This document shows, piece after piece, positions 12,886 through 21,745 of a stretch of DNA of 64,000 nt (position 1 is the first letter of the stretch; each line of letters opens with the position of its first letter). The stretch spans positions 1 to 64,000 of the forward strand of contig DASXJR010000001.1 of the NCBI GenBank assembly GCA_036497285.1, given 5' to 3'. The notes beneath the pieces are model-generated. The model saw only the letters and a program-made list of their open reading frames with translations, was not told where the DNA came from and ran no database searches. This stretch comes from RYN-133 sp036497285. Lineage in GTDB: Bacteria; Actinomycetota; Actinomycetes; Mycobacteriales; Jatrophihabitantaceae. Made by a program: the position numbers and the translations under genes.

Positions 12886-13350
12886 GTGGACGGACCCCGC
12901 GCCCACCACCGCGCTGCCCTGCTCCCCGACGCTGCGCCCGTCGACGACCAGGTGTCGCACGTCGAGAAGGGCGACACCGTGTTCGTCGACGACGTCGCCG
13001 GTGTCCAGGTGAGCGAGCAGGTCTACGTGTACGGTGCCGTGGCTGACGCCCGGCGACACGAGCACATCGTGCACGTGGGCCTGGCTTGCGCGCACGGCAC
13101 GATGCAAGGTGCGCCGGTAACCATCGCCGGCCCGAGCGAGGTCGGCGCCCGGCTGTCCGAGCGCAACGACACCGCCGAGGCCTGGGTCGTCAAGACCGCG
13201 CGGGTGTCCGGGGTCCTGGTGGCCGTGCGTATCCACGCCGTCGTGCAGTTCGCGATCGTGGCCGAGAACGGCTGTTCGCCGGACCTCGATGCCCGACACG
13301 TCGTCGAGACCGGCCTGAAGAACATCTTGACCGCGGGCGCGCGGCGCTAG
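12886..13350 (+). CDS. Conserved-position hypothetical protein
   Basis: I do not recognise this 154-residue protein. Coding is supported by strongly G/C-biased third positions and a strong GGAGG at 12873-12877 eight bases before GTG 12886. It has no signal peptide or membrane helix. The sequence is rich in Val, Asp, Ala and His with short strands (VEKGDTVFVDDVAGVQV, EHIVHVGLACAHG, VRIHAVVQFAIVAENG), which suggests a compact beta-rich fold. It is followed after 14 bases by the convergent mshC stop. Function is unknown. Confidence 0.65.
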   Translation: MDGPRAHHRAALLPDAAPVDDQVSHVEKGDTVFVDDVAGVQVSEQVYVYGAVADARRHEHIVHVGLACAHGTMQGAPVTIAGPSEVGARLSERNDTAEAWVVKTARVSGVLVAVRIHAVVQFAIVAENGCSPDLDARHVVETGLKNILTAGARR

Positions 13351-13364
13351 TCGGCGCAGAACTT

Positions 13365-14588
13365 CTAGACAGTGATGCCGAGGAGGGCGTCCACGGCATC
13401 GCGGACGAGCCCGGGCGCCGCGTCGTCCTCGCCGCCGGAGACCGCCGATTCGGCCCACCGGTCGACAGCAGCGATCGCGCCTATGGTGTCCAGGTCGTCG
13501 GCCAGCCGGGCACGCATCTCCGTGAGCACCGCGTCGGCGGGGCCCCCGGTCAACTGGGCCAGCGCGGCCCGCCACCGTGCCAGGCGCTTCTCCGCGCTGG
13601 GCAGCCGACCGCCCGTCCACTCCCGGTCGGCGCGGTAATGGCCGTCGAGCAGCGCGAGCCGCACGGCCATCGGGTCGACGCCGGCGCTGCGCAACTTCGA
13701 CACGAGCACGAGGTTGCCGCGGGACTTGCTCATCTTCTCCCCGTCCAAGCCGATCATTCCCGCGTGCACATAGTGCCGCGCGAACGGACGCCTGCCGGTG
13801 AGCGCCTCGGCGTGCGCCGCTGAGTTCTCGTGATGCGGGAAGATCAGGTCGGAGCCGCCGCCCTGGACGTCGAAACCCATGCCGAGCCGGTTCAGTGCAA
13901 TCACCGCGCACTCGATGTGCCAGCCCGGACGGCCCTTGCCCAGCGGGGTGTCCCAGTAGGGGTCACCCCAGCGATGTCCGCGCCACAGCAACGCGTCGAG
14001 CGGGTCGCGCTTACCCGAATGGCCCGGGTCGCCGCCCCGTTCCCCGAACAGCTGCACCATCGTGTCTCGGTCGTAGTGCGACTCGTCCCCGAACCGGCCG
14101 GTGGTCGACGAATCGAAGTAGATGTCGTCGCCCAGCCGGTACGCCGAGCCGTTGTCGAGCATCTGCTCGATGGCGGCCGTGATCTCCGGGACGGCTTCGA
14201 CGGCGCCGATGTACTCGTCCGGCGGCAGCACGCGCAGCGCCGTCATGTCGTCGCGGAACAGCGCGATCTCGCGCTCGGCCAACTCGACCCAGCTCTCGCC
14301 GGTGTGCGCGGCCCGCTCGAGCAGCGGGTCGTCGACGTCGGTGACGTTCTGCACGTAGTGCACCTGGTGGCCGGCGTCGCGCCACACGCGCTGCACGAGG
14401 TCGAACGCGAGATAGGTGGCGGCGTGGCCGAGGTGGGTGGCGTCATACGGCGTGATCCCGCACACGTACAGCCGCGCCGGCTCGCCGGGGTCGGTGGCCC
14501 GGAGCTCGCCCGCGGCTGTGTCGTACAGCCGAAGCACTTCGCCGCGCCCCGGCAGGTTGGGGACGGCACTGGCGGGCCACGCATCCAT
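13365..14588 (-). CDS. mshC: Mycothiol cysteine ligase
   Basis: MshC joins cysteine to glucosaminyl-inositol using ATP, the penultimate committed step of mycothiol synthesis. It is derived from a class I cysteinyl-tRNA synthetase. The HIGH motif is HLGHA with the preceding zinc Cys in YVCGITPYDATHLGHA. Other zinc ligands are in GWHIECAVIAL and FPHHENS. The KMSKS loop is GEKMSKSRGN. The 407-residue length matches MshC and lacks the C-terminal anticodon-binding region of CysRS. This gene identifies the host as a mycothiol-making actinomycete. A large palindrome lies 80 bases upstream of its start. Confidence 0.96.
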   Translation of the reverse strand: MDAWPASAVPNLPGRGEVLRLYDTAAGELRATDPGEPARLYVCGITPYDATHLGHAATYLAFDLVQRVWRDAGHQVHYVQNVTDVDDPLLERAAHTGESWVELAEREIALFRDDMTALRVLPPDEYIGAVEAVPEITAAIEQMLDNGSAYRLGDDIYFDSSTTGRFGDESHYDRDTMVQLFGERGGDPGHSGKRDPLDALLWRGHRWGDPYWDTPLGKGRPGWHIECAVIALNRLGMGFDVQGGGSDLIFPHHENSAAHAEALTGRRPFARHYVHAGMIGLDGEKMSKSRGNLVLVSKLRSAGVDPMAVRLALLDGHYRADREWTGGRLPSAEKRLARWRAALAQLTGGPADAVLTEMRARLADDLDTIGAIAAVDRWAESAVSGGEDDAAPGLVRDAVDALLGITV

Positions 14589-14668
14589 ACCTGCACGTTA
14601 TCCGGGCCGAGGAAGAGCCCGGCGACTGGAGTGTGAACGCTGCTCGCCGATTCGCGGGGTAGTGCTGT

Positions 14669-14739
14669 TGATCAGGTTTTCCTCCAGGACGTTCGGTTTG
14701 GGCCGCCCAAACCGAACATCCTGGAGGAAGAGGTGATCA
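14669..14739. repeat. 71-bp near-perfect palindrome
   Basis: Two 35-base arms (14669-14703 and 14705-14739) are inverted copies around one base, with four mismatches. Each outer end is TGATCA, and the inner part contains TTCCTCCAGGA(C/T)GTTCGG and TTTGGGC. Transcribed either way it would fold into a very long hairpin. It sits between the end of the leftward SCO1664 gene and the start of leftward mshC. It could therefore be a terminator/attenuator, but the arm length and sharp ends look more like a palindromic repeat or miniature element. No other copy was noticed in the window. Confidence 0.8.
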
Positions 14740-14771
14740 TTTGGTCGCGCCGCGCCACGCGAGGACGGGGA

Positions 14772-15524
14772 TCACATCGGCGGCCAGGGAACGGCCGGCC
14801 ACTCGTCGCTGGGCTCGGGGTGGCGCCGCGTCGTGAGCAGCCGGTCGACCCGGCCCTTCGTACGGCGCAGCTCTGCGGTGGTGAGCAGTTCGGACAGCCG
14901 CGACCCCAGCGCGCCGTCGAGATCGCGGCGCAGCGAGCGCAGCACATCGCGGTACTCGTCGGGCAGCGCTCGGCCCGCCCACTGCCACAGCACGGTGCGC
15001 AGCTTGTCCTCGGCGTGGAAGCTCACCCCGTGGTCGACGCCGTACACATGCCCGGCCGTGGTCGGCAGCAGGTGCCCGCCCTTGCGGTCGGCGTTGTTGA
15101 TCACCGCGTCGAACACGGCCACCCGGCGCACCGCGTCACTACCGCGGCCACGGATGAGCCCGACCAGATCGACATGCTCGTCGGTGTCGATCCACAGCTG
15201 CACCATGCCGGGACCCGCCGGACCGACCCGGTAGACGGTCGGCGGCACGATGTCCCACCCGGTCGCGGCAGAGACCTCGTAGGCCGCGACCTCACGCTCG
15301 GCGAGGGTGCCGTCCGGGAAGTCCCACAGCGGCCGCTCACCCGCAATCGGCTTGTACACGCAGGCCGCGGTGACGCCGGCGGCCGTGACGGCGCAGTACA
15401 GCGTGGCGTTGGACGCGTCGACCAGCCGACCTTCGATCGAGAGCTCGCCGCGCTCGAGCAGCGCCAGCGCGTCGGCGACAGGCAGTGCCAGCGCCGGCGT
15501 CAGGTCGGGGTCGATCGCGGCCAC
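14772..15524 (-). CDS. SCO1664-family protein
   Basis: This 250-residue protein belongs to the actinobacterial SCO1664 family, always found beside DUF3090 and the phosphatase gene below. It opens with ALALLERGELSIEGRLVDASNATLYC, followed by a Lys (VYKPIAGERPLWDFPDGTLAEREVAAY), GVDHGVSFHAEDKLRTVLW near the C-terminal third, and helices at the end. The pattern resembles a distant PI3/4-kinase-like or HipA-like fold (K in a strand, NNADRKGGH, GVDHG), so phosphotransfer is possible but unproven. GTG 15524 overlaps the DUF3090 stop by one base (TAGTG), supporting this start over an upstream GTG at 15602. Confidence 0.85.
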   Translation of the reverse strand: MAAIDPDLTPALALPVADALALLERGELSIEGRLVDASNATLYCAVTAAGVTAACVYKPIAGERPLWDFPDGTLAEREVAAYEVSAATGWDIVPPTVYRVGPAGPGMVQLWIDTDEHVDLVGLIRGRGSDAVRRVAVFDAVINNADRKGGHLLPTTAGHVYGVDHGVSFHAEDKLRTVLWQWAGRALPDEYRDVLRSLRRDLDGALGSRLSELLTTAELRRTKGRVDRLLTTRRHPEPSDEWPAVPWPPM

Positions 15525-16084
15525 TAGTCGATCGGCGTCGCGCGGTGGTAACCGTTCTGGCGCGGACACACGTGCCCGGCGGCATCGAGCGGCTGGCCGC
15601 ACAGCGGGCAGGGTGGGCGCCCTGCGGCGATCACCCGCCGGGCTCGCTCGATGAAGGAGCGCGCGTGGCCGGGTTCGATGCGCACCCGAAGCGCGTCCGG
15701 GCCGTCTTCGCTGTCCTCGAGCAGCGTCTCCTCGGCCACAGTGACATCCTCGACGGGCGCCTGCGCCTCGATGATGACCACACCGTCCGAGTTGTCCCAG
15801 GCCAGGCCCATGGCGCTGACGCGGAACTCCTCGTCGATCGGCAGCTCCAGCGCGCCGGTGTCGGCGCCGGACGGGTCGGCGTTCGTGCCGGTGGACGAGA
15901 CGACCTCGTCGAGCAGCTGCTCGAGCCGGTCGGCGAGCACCGCGACCTGCTGCTTTTCGAGCGCGACCGTGATGACCCGGGTGCCGTCGGTCGCCTGCAG
16001 GAAGAAGGCGCGATCGCCGGGTTCGCCCACCGTGCCGGCGATGAACCGGCTGGGCTTGTCGAACACGAAGATCTGGCGCGCCAT
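15524..16084 (-). CDS. DUF3090 family protein
   Basis: The 186-residue DUF3090 protein is an actinobacterial conserved protein of unknown function. It begins MARQIFVFDKPSRFIAGTVG and ends in a Cys-rich knuckle, CPLCGQPLDAAGHVCP, likely binding one zinc. The middle contains an acidic strand-rich segment. It lies between the histidine-phosphatase gene (24-base gap) and the SCO1664 gene (one-base overlap), in the same invariant order as in Mycobacterium and Streptomyces. A shared pathway with its neighbours is likely from synteny but its nature is not known. Confidence 0.92.
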   Translation of the reverse strand: MARQIFVFDKPSRFIAGTVGEPGDRAFFLQATDGTRVITVALEKQQVAVLADRLEQLLDEVVSSTGTNADPSGADTGALELPIDEEFRVSAMGLAWDNSDGVVIIEAQAPVEDVTVAEETLLEDSEDGPDALRVRIEPGHARSFIERARRVIAAGRPPCPLCGQPLDAAGHVCPRQNGYHRATPID

Positions 16085-16107
16085 GATGCGTCCAGTCTAC
16101 GGAACGA

Positions 16108-16800
16108 TCAGACGGTGCCGCTGCCTGCGCCGCCGCCGACCGTCGCGTCGTCGGACTTCTTGCGCCGACGCTTCTTGGGTGGCACGAACGCCGTCAGGTC
16201 GGCACCGACGTCGTTCGAGCGCAATACGTACGGACGGGTCGAGGTGTACCGCACCACCGACACCGAGCAGGGGTCGACCACGATGCGCTGGAACTGGTCC
16301 AGATGCAGGCCCAGCGCGTCGGCGAGGATGGCCTTGATGACGTCGCCGTGGCTGCACGCAACCCAGATCGCGTCCTCGGGCAGCCGCGCGTTCCAGTCAC
16401 GCACCGCGGCGACGGACCGGGCCGACACCTCGGTCAGCGACTCCCCCGCCGGGAAGCGGGCCGCGCTCGGCTGGGTCTGCACGACCTTCCAGGTCGGTTC
16501 GCGCAGCAGATCCTTGATCGGACGGCCCGTCCAGTCGCCGTAGTCGCACTCGATGATGCGTCGGTCGACGTCGACCGGGACGTCCTTGTGCTGCGCGTCG
16601 GCGATCACGGCGGCGGTCTCGAGACAGCGGTCGAGCGGGCTCGACACGATGGTCGTCACCGGCAGCGCGGCGATGCGCTCGGCGGCGGCTGCGGCCTGCT
16701 TCTGCCCGCGTTCGTCGAGGTGGACGGACGGGGAGCGGCCGGCAAGCACCGGCCCCGTCATCGCGGTGAGGCCGTGTCGAACCAGCAGGAGCGTGGACAC
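16108..16800 (-). CDS. MSMEG_4193-family histidine phosphatase (putative phosphomutase)
   Basis: This is a histidine-phosphatase-superfamily protein of 230 residues. It has LLLVRHGLT (catalytic His9, phospho-pocket Arg8), SSPLDRCLETA (second Arg), an acidic ECDYGDWTG, FPAGESL and the second His in CSHGDVIKA. The C-terminus is a basic tail PPKKRRRKKS then a flexible Gly-rich end. GTG 16800 overlaps the uppP stop by one base (TAGTG), so translation is coupled and I reject a longer upstream frame. The substrate is unknown; relatives are annotated as putative phosphomutases. Confidence 0.9.
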   Translation of the reverse strand: MSTLLLVRHGLTAMTGPVLAGRSPSVHLDERGQKQAAAAAERIAALPVTTIVSSPLDRCLETAAVIADAQHKDVPVDVDRRIIECDYGDWTGRPIKDLLREPTWKVVQTQPSAARFPAGESLTEVSARSVAAVRDWNARLPEDAIWVACSHGDVIKAILADALGLHLDQFQRIVVDPCSVSVVRYTSTRPYVLRSNDVGADLTAFVPPKKRRRKKSDDATVGGGAGSGTV

Positions 16801-17651
16801 TACTTGGTCGCATCCAGTACGCCGGTCGAGAGCAGCACGATGAGCAGCGTGCCCAGCGCGATGCGGTAGTAGACGAAGATGAAGGTGCTGTGCCTGGTCA
16901 GCCACTTGAGCAGCCAGTGGATCGACGCCAACCCGACCACGAACGCGAAGACCGTGGCCAGTCCGGTCAGGCCGAGCCCGGGACCGGACTTGTCACCGAT
17001 CTTGCGCGCCTCGAAAAGGCCGGACAGCACGACCGCCGGGACGGAGAGCAGGAACGAGAACCGGGCCGCGGCTTCGCGGGTCAAACCGCGGAACATGCCC
17101 GCCGTGAGCGTCACGCCGGAGCGTGACGCGCCCGGGATCAACGCCAGGGTCTGCGCCGTGCCCACGACCAAGGCGTCATTGGTGTTGATCTGTTCTTCCT
17201 CGCGGTCGCGTTTGCCGACTCGCTCGGCGGCGGCGAGCACGAGTGCCAGCGCGATCAGGGTGATCGCGATGAGCCAGAGATTGCGCGCACCGGTCTCGAT
17301 CTGGTCGCTGAACACGAGGCCCACCACGCTGATCGGGATCGTCGCGAAGATCAGGTACCAGCCCATCTTGTACTCGAGCGAGCCGCGCACCGACCTGTCG
17401 TACAGCCCGCGGAACCAGGCCACGCCGACATGCAGCAGTTCGCGCCAGAAATAGATGACGATCGCGAGCGTGGTGCCCAGTTGGGTCACTGCGGTGAACG
17501 CAGCGCCCGGGTCGTGCGGGTGAGCCGGGTTGTAGTCGAAGGTCCAGCCGAACAAGGCGGGGACGATGCGAATGTGCGCCGTGGATGAGATCGGCAGGAA
17601 CTCTGTCAATCCCTGCACGATGCCCAGGACGATTGCCTGGAGAAAATTCAT
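16800..17651 (-). CDS. uppP: Undecaprenyl-diphosphatase
   Basis: UppP (BacA) dephosphorylates undecaprenyl diphosphate, recycling the lipid carrier for peptidoglycan and conferring bacitracin tolerance. The 283-residue polytopic protein carries both family signatures: the N-terminal GLTEFLPISSTAH (Glu and Ser/His active-site segment) and the PGASRSGVTLTAG motif near residue 165. Length is typical. Its ATG overlaps the stop of the upstream LLM gene (ATGA), and its own stop overlaps the phosphatase start, so it is in the middle of the leftward five-gene operon. Confidence 0.96.
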   Translation of the reverse strand: MNFLQAIVLGIVQGLTEFLPISSTAHIRIVPALFGWTFDYNPAHPHDPGAAFTAVTQLGTTLAIVIYFWRELLHVGVAWFRGLYDRSVRGSLEYKMGWYLIFATIPISVVGLVFSDQIETGARNLWLIAITLIALALVLAAAERVGKRDREEEQINTNDALVVGTAQTLALIPGASRSGVTLTAGMFRGLTREAAARFSFLLSVPAVVLSGLFEARKIGDKSGPGLGLTGLATVFAFVVGLASIHWLLKWLTRHSTFIFVYYRIALGTLLIVLLSTGVLDATK

Positions 17652-18688
17652 TCTGTAGTGCCCGACTCCTGGAGTGCTTTCATGGCCACGTCCAGGGAAC
17701 CGATCTTCTCTTCAGTCGTCCGACCGAACGGCGAGATGGCCATGTCTGTGACGCCGGCCGCAGCGAACTCCGCCATCCGCTCCGCGATCCGTGACGGAGG
17801 GCCCAACAATGCGGTCGAGTCGACGAACTCGAGCGGGACGGCGGACGCGGCGCCGTCGTAGTCCTTGGCCAGGTAGCGGTCCTGCACCTCGGCCGCCGCA
17901 TCGCCGAAGCCCATCCGCACGGCGAGCGCGTTGTAGAAGTTCTGTTCGCGACTGCCCATTCCGCCGATGTACAGCGCGGCGTAGTGCCGCACGTTCTGCG
18001 CGCAGGCCTCGACGTCGTCGCCGACGACCAGGGGCACGGTAGGAACGATGTCGAAACCCTCGAGGGTCTTGCCGACCTTCGCCCGTCCGGCGGCGAGATG
18101 TTCGAGCAGTTCACCGGCGAACTGCGGTGCGAAGAACACCGACAGCCACCCGTCGGCGAGCTCGCCGGTGAGCTCCAGGTTCTTCGGGCCGATGGACGCG
18201 ACGTAGATCGGGATGTGGTCGCGCACCGGGTGCAACATCAGATGCAGCGCCTTACCCGGACCATCGGGCAGCGGCAGCGTGTAGGTCGGGCCGTCATAGC
18301 GCACCCGCTCCCGTGCGAGCGCCATCTTGACGATGTCGACGTACTCGCGGGTGCGGGCCAGCGGCTTTGCGAACGGCACGCCGTGCCAGCCTTCGGACAC
18401 CTGCGGACCGGACAGGCCGAGGCCCAGCCGGAACCGTCCGCCCGAGAGCATGTCGAGCGTTGCCGCCGTCATCGCGGTCATCGTCGGGGTACGCGCCGGA
18501 ATCTGCAGGATCGCGCTGCCGACATCGATGTGCTCGGTCTGCGCGGCGATCCACGTGAGCACCGTCACGGCGTCCGTCCCGTACGCCTCGGCAGCCCAAG
18601 CGACCGAGTAGCCGAGCCGATCCGCCTCCTGCACCACCTGCAGGGTGTCTTCGGTCCCGCCGTACCCGATATTCAGTCCCAGACGCAC
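17648..18688 (-). CDS. F420-dependent LLM-class oxidoreductase
   Basis: This 346-residue protein has the luciferase-like TIM-barrel fold. It starts VRLGLNIGYGGTEDTLQVVQEADRLGYSVAWAAE (shown here without a break only to the family-typical first strand and helix), then continues with DMLSGGRFRLGLGLSGPQVSEGW, a conserved cofactor-binding region of F420-dependent enzymes. The substrate is unknown. GTG 18688 is chosen because the barrel begins directly there; 69 upstream codons in frame do not look coding. It is the first gene of the operon and ends in an ATGA overlap with uppP. It is divergent from the aldo/keto reductase gene by 61 bases. Confidence 0.88.
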   Translation of the reverse strand: MRLGLNIGYGGTEDTLQVVQEADRLGYSVAWAAEAYGTDAVTVLTWIAAQTEHIDVGSAILQIPARTPTMTAMTAATLDMLSGGRFRLGLGLSGPQVSEGWHGVPFAKPLARTREYVDIVKMALARERVRYDGPTYTLPLPDGPGKALHLMLHPVRDHIPIYVASIGPKNLELTGELADGWLSVFFAPQFAGELLEHLAAGRAKVGKTLEGFDIVPTVPLVVGDDVEACAQNVRHYAALYIGGMGSREQNFYNALAVRMGFGDAAAEVQDRYLAKDYDGAASAVPLEFVDSTALLGPPSRIAERMAEFAAAGVTDMAISPFGRTTEEKIGSLDVAMKALQESGTTE

Positions 18689-18749
18689 CGCGCCACCATA
18701 GCCGCCACCGCAGATGGTCCCGCGACGCCGAGCCGGTAGCGTCCGCTGC

Positions 18750-19730
18750 GTGGAGCAGCGCACCGTGGGACGTAGCGGACTGAAAGTGAGCCACCTCGCA
18801 CTCGGGACGATGACCTGGGGCGTGGAAACCGACGCGGACGAAGCCGCCGCCCAATTGGTGACCTTCCACGACGCCGGCGGCACGCTCGTCGACACCGCCG
18901 CGAGCTATGGCTACGGCGAGACGGAGGAACTGCTCGGGCACTTGCTTGCCGACGTCGTCCCCCGCGCCAACCTGGTGATCGCGACCAAGGCCGGCATCAC
19001 CCGCACCGCTGAGGGCGGCTTGGTCGACTGTTCGCGCGGAGCGCTGTTGCGTCAGCTCGACGAGTCGCTGCGCAAGCTCGGCACGGACTACATAGACCTC
19101 TGGTACGTGCACTACATCGACGACACGGTGCCCTTCGACGAGACGTTGTCCGCACTGGACGCCGCGGTGGCGTCGGGCAAGGTGCGCTATACGGGTGTGT
19201 CGAACTACTCCGGCTGGCGTATCGGCCGCGCGGCAACCTGGCAACGCGCGGTGCCGGGCCGTGCTCCCGTGGTGGCGAATCAGATGCGGTACTCGCTGCT
19301 CGACCGCGGCGTCGAGCGCGAGGTCGTGCCGGCATGCGCCGAGCTGGGCGTCGGGATATTCCCGTGGTCGCCGCTCGGTGGCGGCGTGCTGACCGGCAAG
19401 TACCGCGGGGGTGTCCCGGCCGATTCGCGGGCTGCGGGCGGCAGCAGGGTGTTGCCGATCACCGCATTGTCCGGCGGCGACCCGCGCACGACAGGCATCG
19501 TCGAAGCGGTCGCGACCGCCGCCGACGGGCTCGCCACCTCGCCGGTTGCGGTGGCACTGGCCTGGTTGCGCGACCGTCCGGGTGTGGTCGCGCCCGTGCT
19601 CGGTGCCCGCACCCTCGGCCAGCTCACCGCGCAGCTGGTGTGCGAGACGCTCGACCTGCCCGACTCGATCCGTGCCGCGCTCGACGACGTCAGCGCACCC
19701 GATGTCGGGTACCCCGAGGATGTGGACTGA
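18750..19730 (+). CDS. Aldo/keto reductase
   Basis: This 326-residue (beta/alpha)8 NAD(P)H-dependent reductase carries the AKR tetrad: DTAASYGYGETEELLG (Asp and Tyr), IATKAG (Lys) and WYVHYID (His). GVSNYSGW and PWSPLGGGVLTGKY are typical of the AKR11-like group. GTG 18750 begins MEQRTVGRSGLKVSHLALGT, the canonical N-terminus; a longer frame upstream adds non-conserved residues. Substrate unknown. It is followed after 54 bases by the helicase gene on the same strand. Confidence 0.92.
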   Translation: MEQRTVGRSGLKVSHLALGTMTWGVETDADEAAAQLVTFHDAGGTLVDTAASYGYGETEELLGHLLADVVPRANLVIATKAGITRTAEGGLVDCSRGALLRQLDESLRKLGTDYIDLWYVHYIDDTVPFDETLSALDAAVASGKVRYTGVSNYSGWRIGRAATWQRAVPGRAPVVANQMRYSLLDRGVEREVVPACAELGVGIFPWSPLGGGVLTGKYRGGVPADSRAAGGSRVLPITALSGGDPRTTGIVEAVATAADGLATSPVAVALAWLRDRPGVVAPVLGARTLGQLTAQLVCETLDLPDSIRAALDDVSAPDVGYPEDVD

Positions 19731-19784
19731 CCCCGGCGATCCCGGAGGGTCTGCCGTCGCCGCGCCGGGAAAGACTCCCCGATC

Positions 19785-21674
19785 GTGACTGATCCCGTCT
19801 TCGAGGCGTTCTGCTCGTCCGGGCTGTGGCCGGGACTGGGCAAGGCGCTGGCGGGCGCGATGGCCGATGCGGGGATCGACGGTCCGGAAGACGTCTCGGC
19901 GGCCAACCTCGCGCTGCTGCCGAAAGTCGGCCAAGTGCGCGCCGGGCGGCTGCTGTCGTCGTTCCTCGCCGCCGCGCCCGTCTACGAGGTGCTCGAGCTG
20001 ATCGTGCCGGCGGGGGTCGAACCCCGACTGGCCGGACGGATCGTCGACGCTCTCGGGCCGCCCGCGCCACGTCTGCTGCGGGACGACCCGTGGCGGCTGC
20101 TCACGCTGCACGGTGTCACCCTCGCCGACGCCGACCGGGTGGCTCGCGCCGCGATCCCGGGCGTACGCCGCGACGACTCGCGCCGATCCCGCGCCTTGGT
20201 TTCGTTCCTGCTGGCCCGCGAGGCGCGGGACGGGCACACCGTGACCCCGCAGAGTTCGATCGTCGAGGGGCTGCGCGAGTTCGACGTCGGTGGAGCGGAC
20301 GACGCGATCGCGGCCGCCCTCGACGCGGGCACCGTGATCGAGGTCGCGGACGGCCAGCTCTCGCCCGTCCGGTTGGCCGAGGCCGAGGACAGCGTGGCCG
20401 GTGGCATCGCCCGGCTGCTCGACGCCACCGAGCCGATCAAGGTCAAGGTGACAGGTACCGACCTCGACGACGCGCAGCGCGATGCCGTCGAAACCGCCTT
20501 GCGCGAAGGCGTTTCCGTTCTGACCGGCGGGCCGGGCACGGGCAAGAGCCGGACCGTCGCGACGCTGGTCCGGTTGGCGGAGAAGGCAGGCAAGTCGGTC
20601 GCACTCGCCGCACCGACCGGACGGGCTGCGAAGCGGCTCGAACAGTTGTGCGACTCCCCCGCGTCGACGCTGCATCGCCTGCTCGGCGCCCAACCGCGGC
20701 AGTCCGGCGACGACGTGTCCTTCGACGGCCGGTTCGCCCGGGGTGAGGACTGGCCGCTCGACGAGGACGTCGTGGTCGTCGACGAGGCCTCCATGCTCGA
20801 CGTCGAACTCGCGGACGCGCTGCTGTCGGCATGTGCCGACGGCACGCACCTGGTGTTAGTGGGCGACGCGGCGCAGTTGCCGTCGATCGGGCCGGGTCGG
20901 GTGCTGGGCGACGTGATCGACTCGGGCACCGTCCATGTCACGGAGCTGACCACGCTGTACCGGCAGGCGGCGGGCGGTTCGATCGCGCGGCTTGCGACCG
21001 CTGTCCGGACGGGCGAACTCCCTGCGGTCTCGGACCCCACCCGCGAGGTGGTGATCGTGCCCGCGCGCGGGTCGGCCGAGGCGGCGCACCGCGTGGTGCA
21101 GTTGGTGACCGACTCGATCCCGCGGGTGCTCGGCGTGCCTACAGATCAGGTTCAGGTCGTGACCCCGGTGCACCGCGGTGGCGCGGGTACTCAGGCGCTG
21201 AACGCGGTGCTGAAGCAGGCGCTCAACCCGGGCAACGGACGCGGGCGGTTCGATCCGGGTGATCGGGTGGTGGCTACGGCGAACCATCCCGAGGCCGAGC
21301 CGTTCGGCTACGCGAACGGCGAGGTCGGCACGGTGGACGAGATCGAGCCCGACGGCACCGTGATCGTCGAGTTCGCGTCCGGGCCTGCCGCGGTGAAGGG
21401 CAAGGCGCTGGCCGATCTACTGCACGGCTGGGCGATCACCGTGCACCGGGCGCAGGGTTCGGAGTTCCCGGCCGTGGTCGTGGTGCTGCCACCTGAGGCG
21501 GGCGGCATGCTGTCGCGCCCGCTCGTCTACACGGCGTTGACGCGCGCGCAGCAGCACCTGTCCGTGGTGCATGCGGCAGGCGCGGCCGTGCCGCGGGCGG
21601 TGCGTCAGATCGGCACGCTGCCGCGGCGCACCCGCCTCGTCCCGCTGCTGCGGGACGCCGTCGGATCCGCTTGA
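19785..21674 (+). CDS. RecD2-like DNA helicase with N-terminal helix-hairpin-helix region
   Basis: This superfamily 1B helicase of 629 residues is likely to act in DNA repair. The first ~190 residues contain helix-hairpin-helix-like repeats (LLPKVGQVRAGRLL) found in RecD2. The motor begins with Walker A GGPGTGKSRT, then APTGRAAKRL (motif Ia), VVVDEASMLD (Walker B), LVGDAAQLPS (motif III) and, near the C-terminus, VHRAQGSEFPAVVV plus YTALTRAQQHL (motifs V/VI). It is shorter than Deinococcus RecD2 (about 700). GTG 19785 is the start. No RecB or RecC partner is adjacent, which fits a solo RecD2-type enzyme. Confidence 0.88.
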   Translation: MTDPVFEAFCSSGLWPGLGKALAGAMADAGIDGPEDVSAANLALLPKVGQVRAGRLLSSFLAAAPVYEVLELIVPAGVEPRLAGRIVDALGPPAPRLLRDDPWRLLTLHGVTLADADRVARAAIPGVRRDDSRRSRALVSFLLAREARDGHTVTPQSSIVEGLREFDVGGADDAIAAALDAGTVIEVADGQLSPVRLAEAEDSVAGGIARLLDATEPIKVKVTGTDLDDAQRDAVETALREGVSVLTGGPGTGKSRTVATLVRLAEKAGKSVALAAPTGRAAKRLEQLCDSPASTLHRLLGAQPRQSGDDVSFDGRFARGEDWPLDEDVVVVDEASMLDVELADALLSACADGTHLVLVGDAAQLPSIGPGRVLGDVIDSGTVHVTELTTLYRQAAGGSIARLATAVRTGELPAVSDPTREVVIVPARGSAEAAHRVVQLVTDSIPRVLGVPTDQVQVVTPVHRGGAGTQALNAVLKQALNPGNGRGRFDPGDRVVATANHPEAEPFGYANGEVGTVDEIEPDGTVIVEFASGPAAVKGKALADLLHGWAITVHRAQGSEFPAVVVVLPPEAGGMLSRPLVYTALTRAQQHLSVVHAAGAAVPRAVRQIGTLPRRTRLVPLLRDAVGSA

Positions 21675-21700
21675 TCAACCGTTCTCATCTTTTGATCAAC
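21671..21700. promoter_or_regulatory. Paired TTGATCAAC motifs, 21 bp apart
   Basis: TTGATCAAC occurs at 21671-21679 and again at 21692-21700. Each contains the palindrome TTGATCAA, and the two are exactly two helical turns apart. The first overlaps the helicase stop codon; the second lies 46 bases before the ATG of the small membrane protein gene. The spacing fits a dimeric repressor or activator binding two sites on one face of DNA. The regulator is unknown. Confidence 0.4.
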
Positions 21701-21745
21701 TAAGTCTCCCTAGGATCACCGCACCGGACGAGCGGAGGGCATGCC

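Noticed and set aside
18294..20849. 850-codon leftward open frame across the LLM, AKR and helicase genes
   Set aside because: It is Arg/Gly/Asp-rich nonsense opposite genes with clear motifs and correct codon bias.
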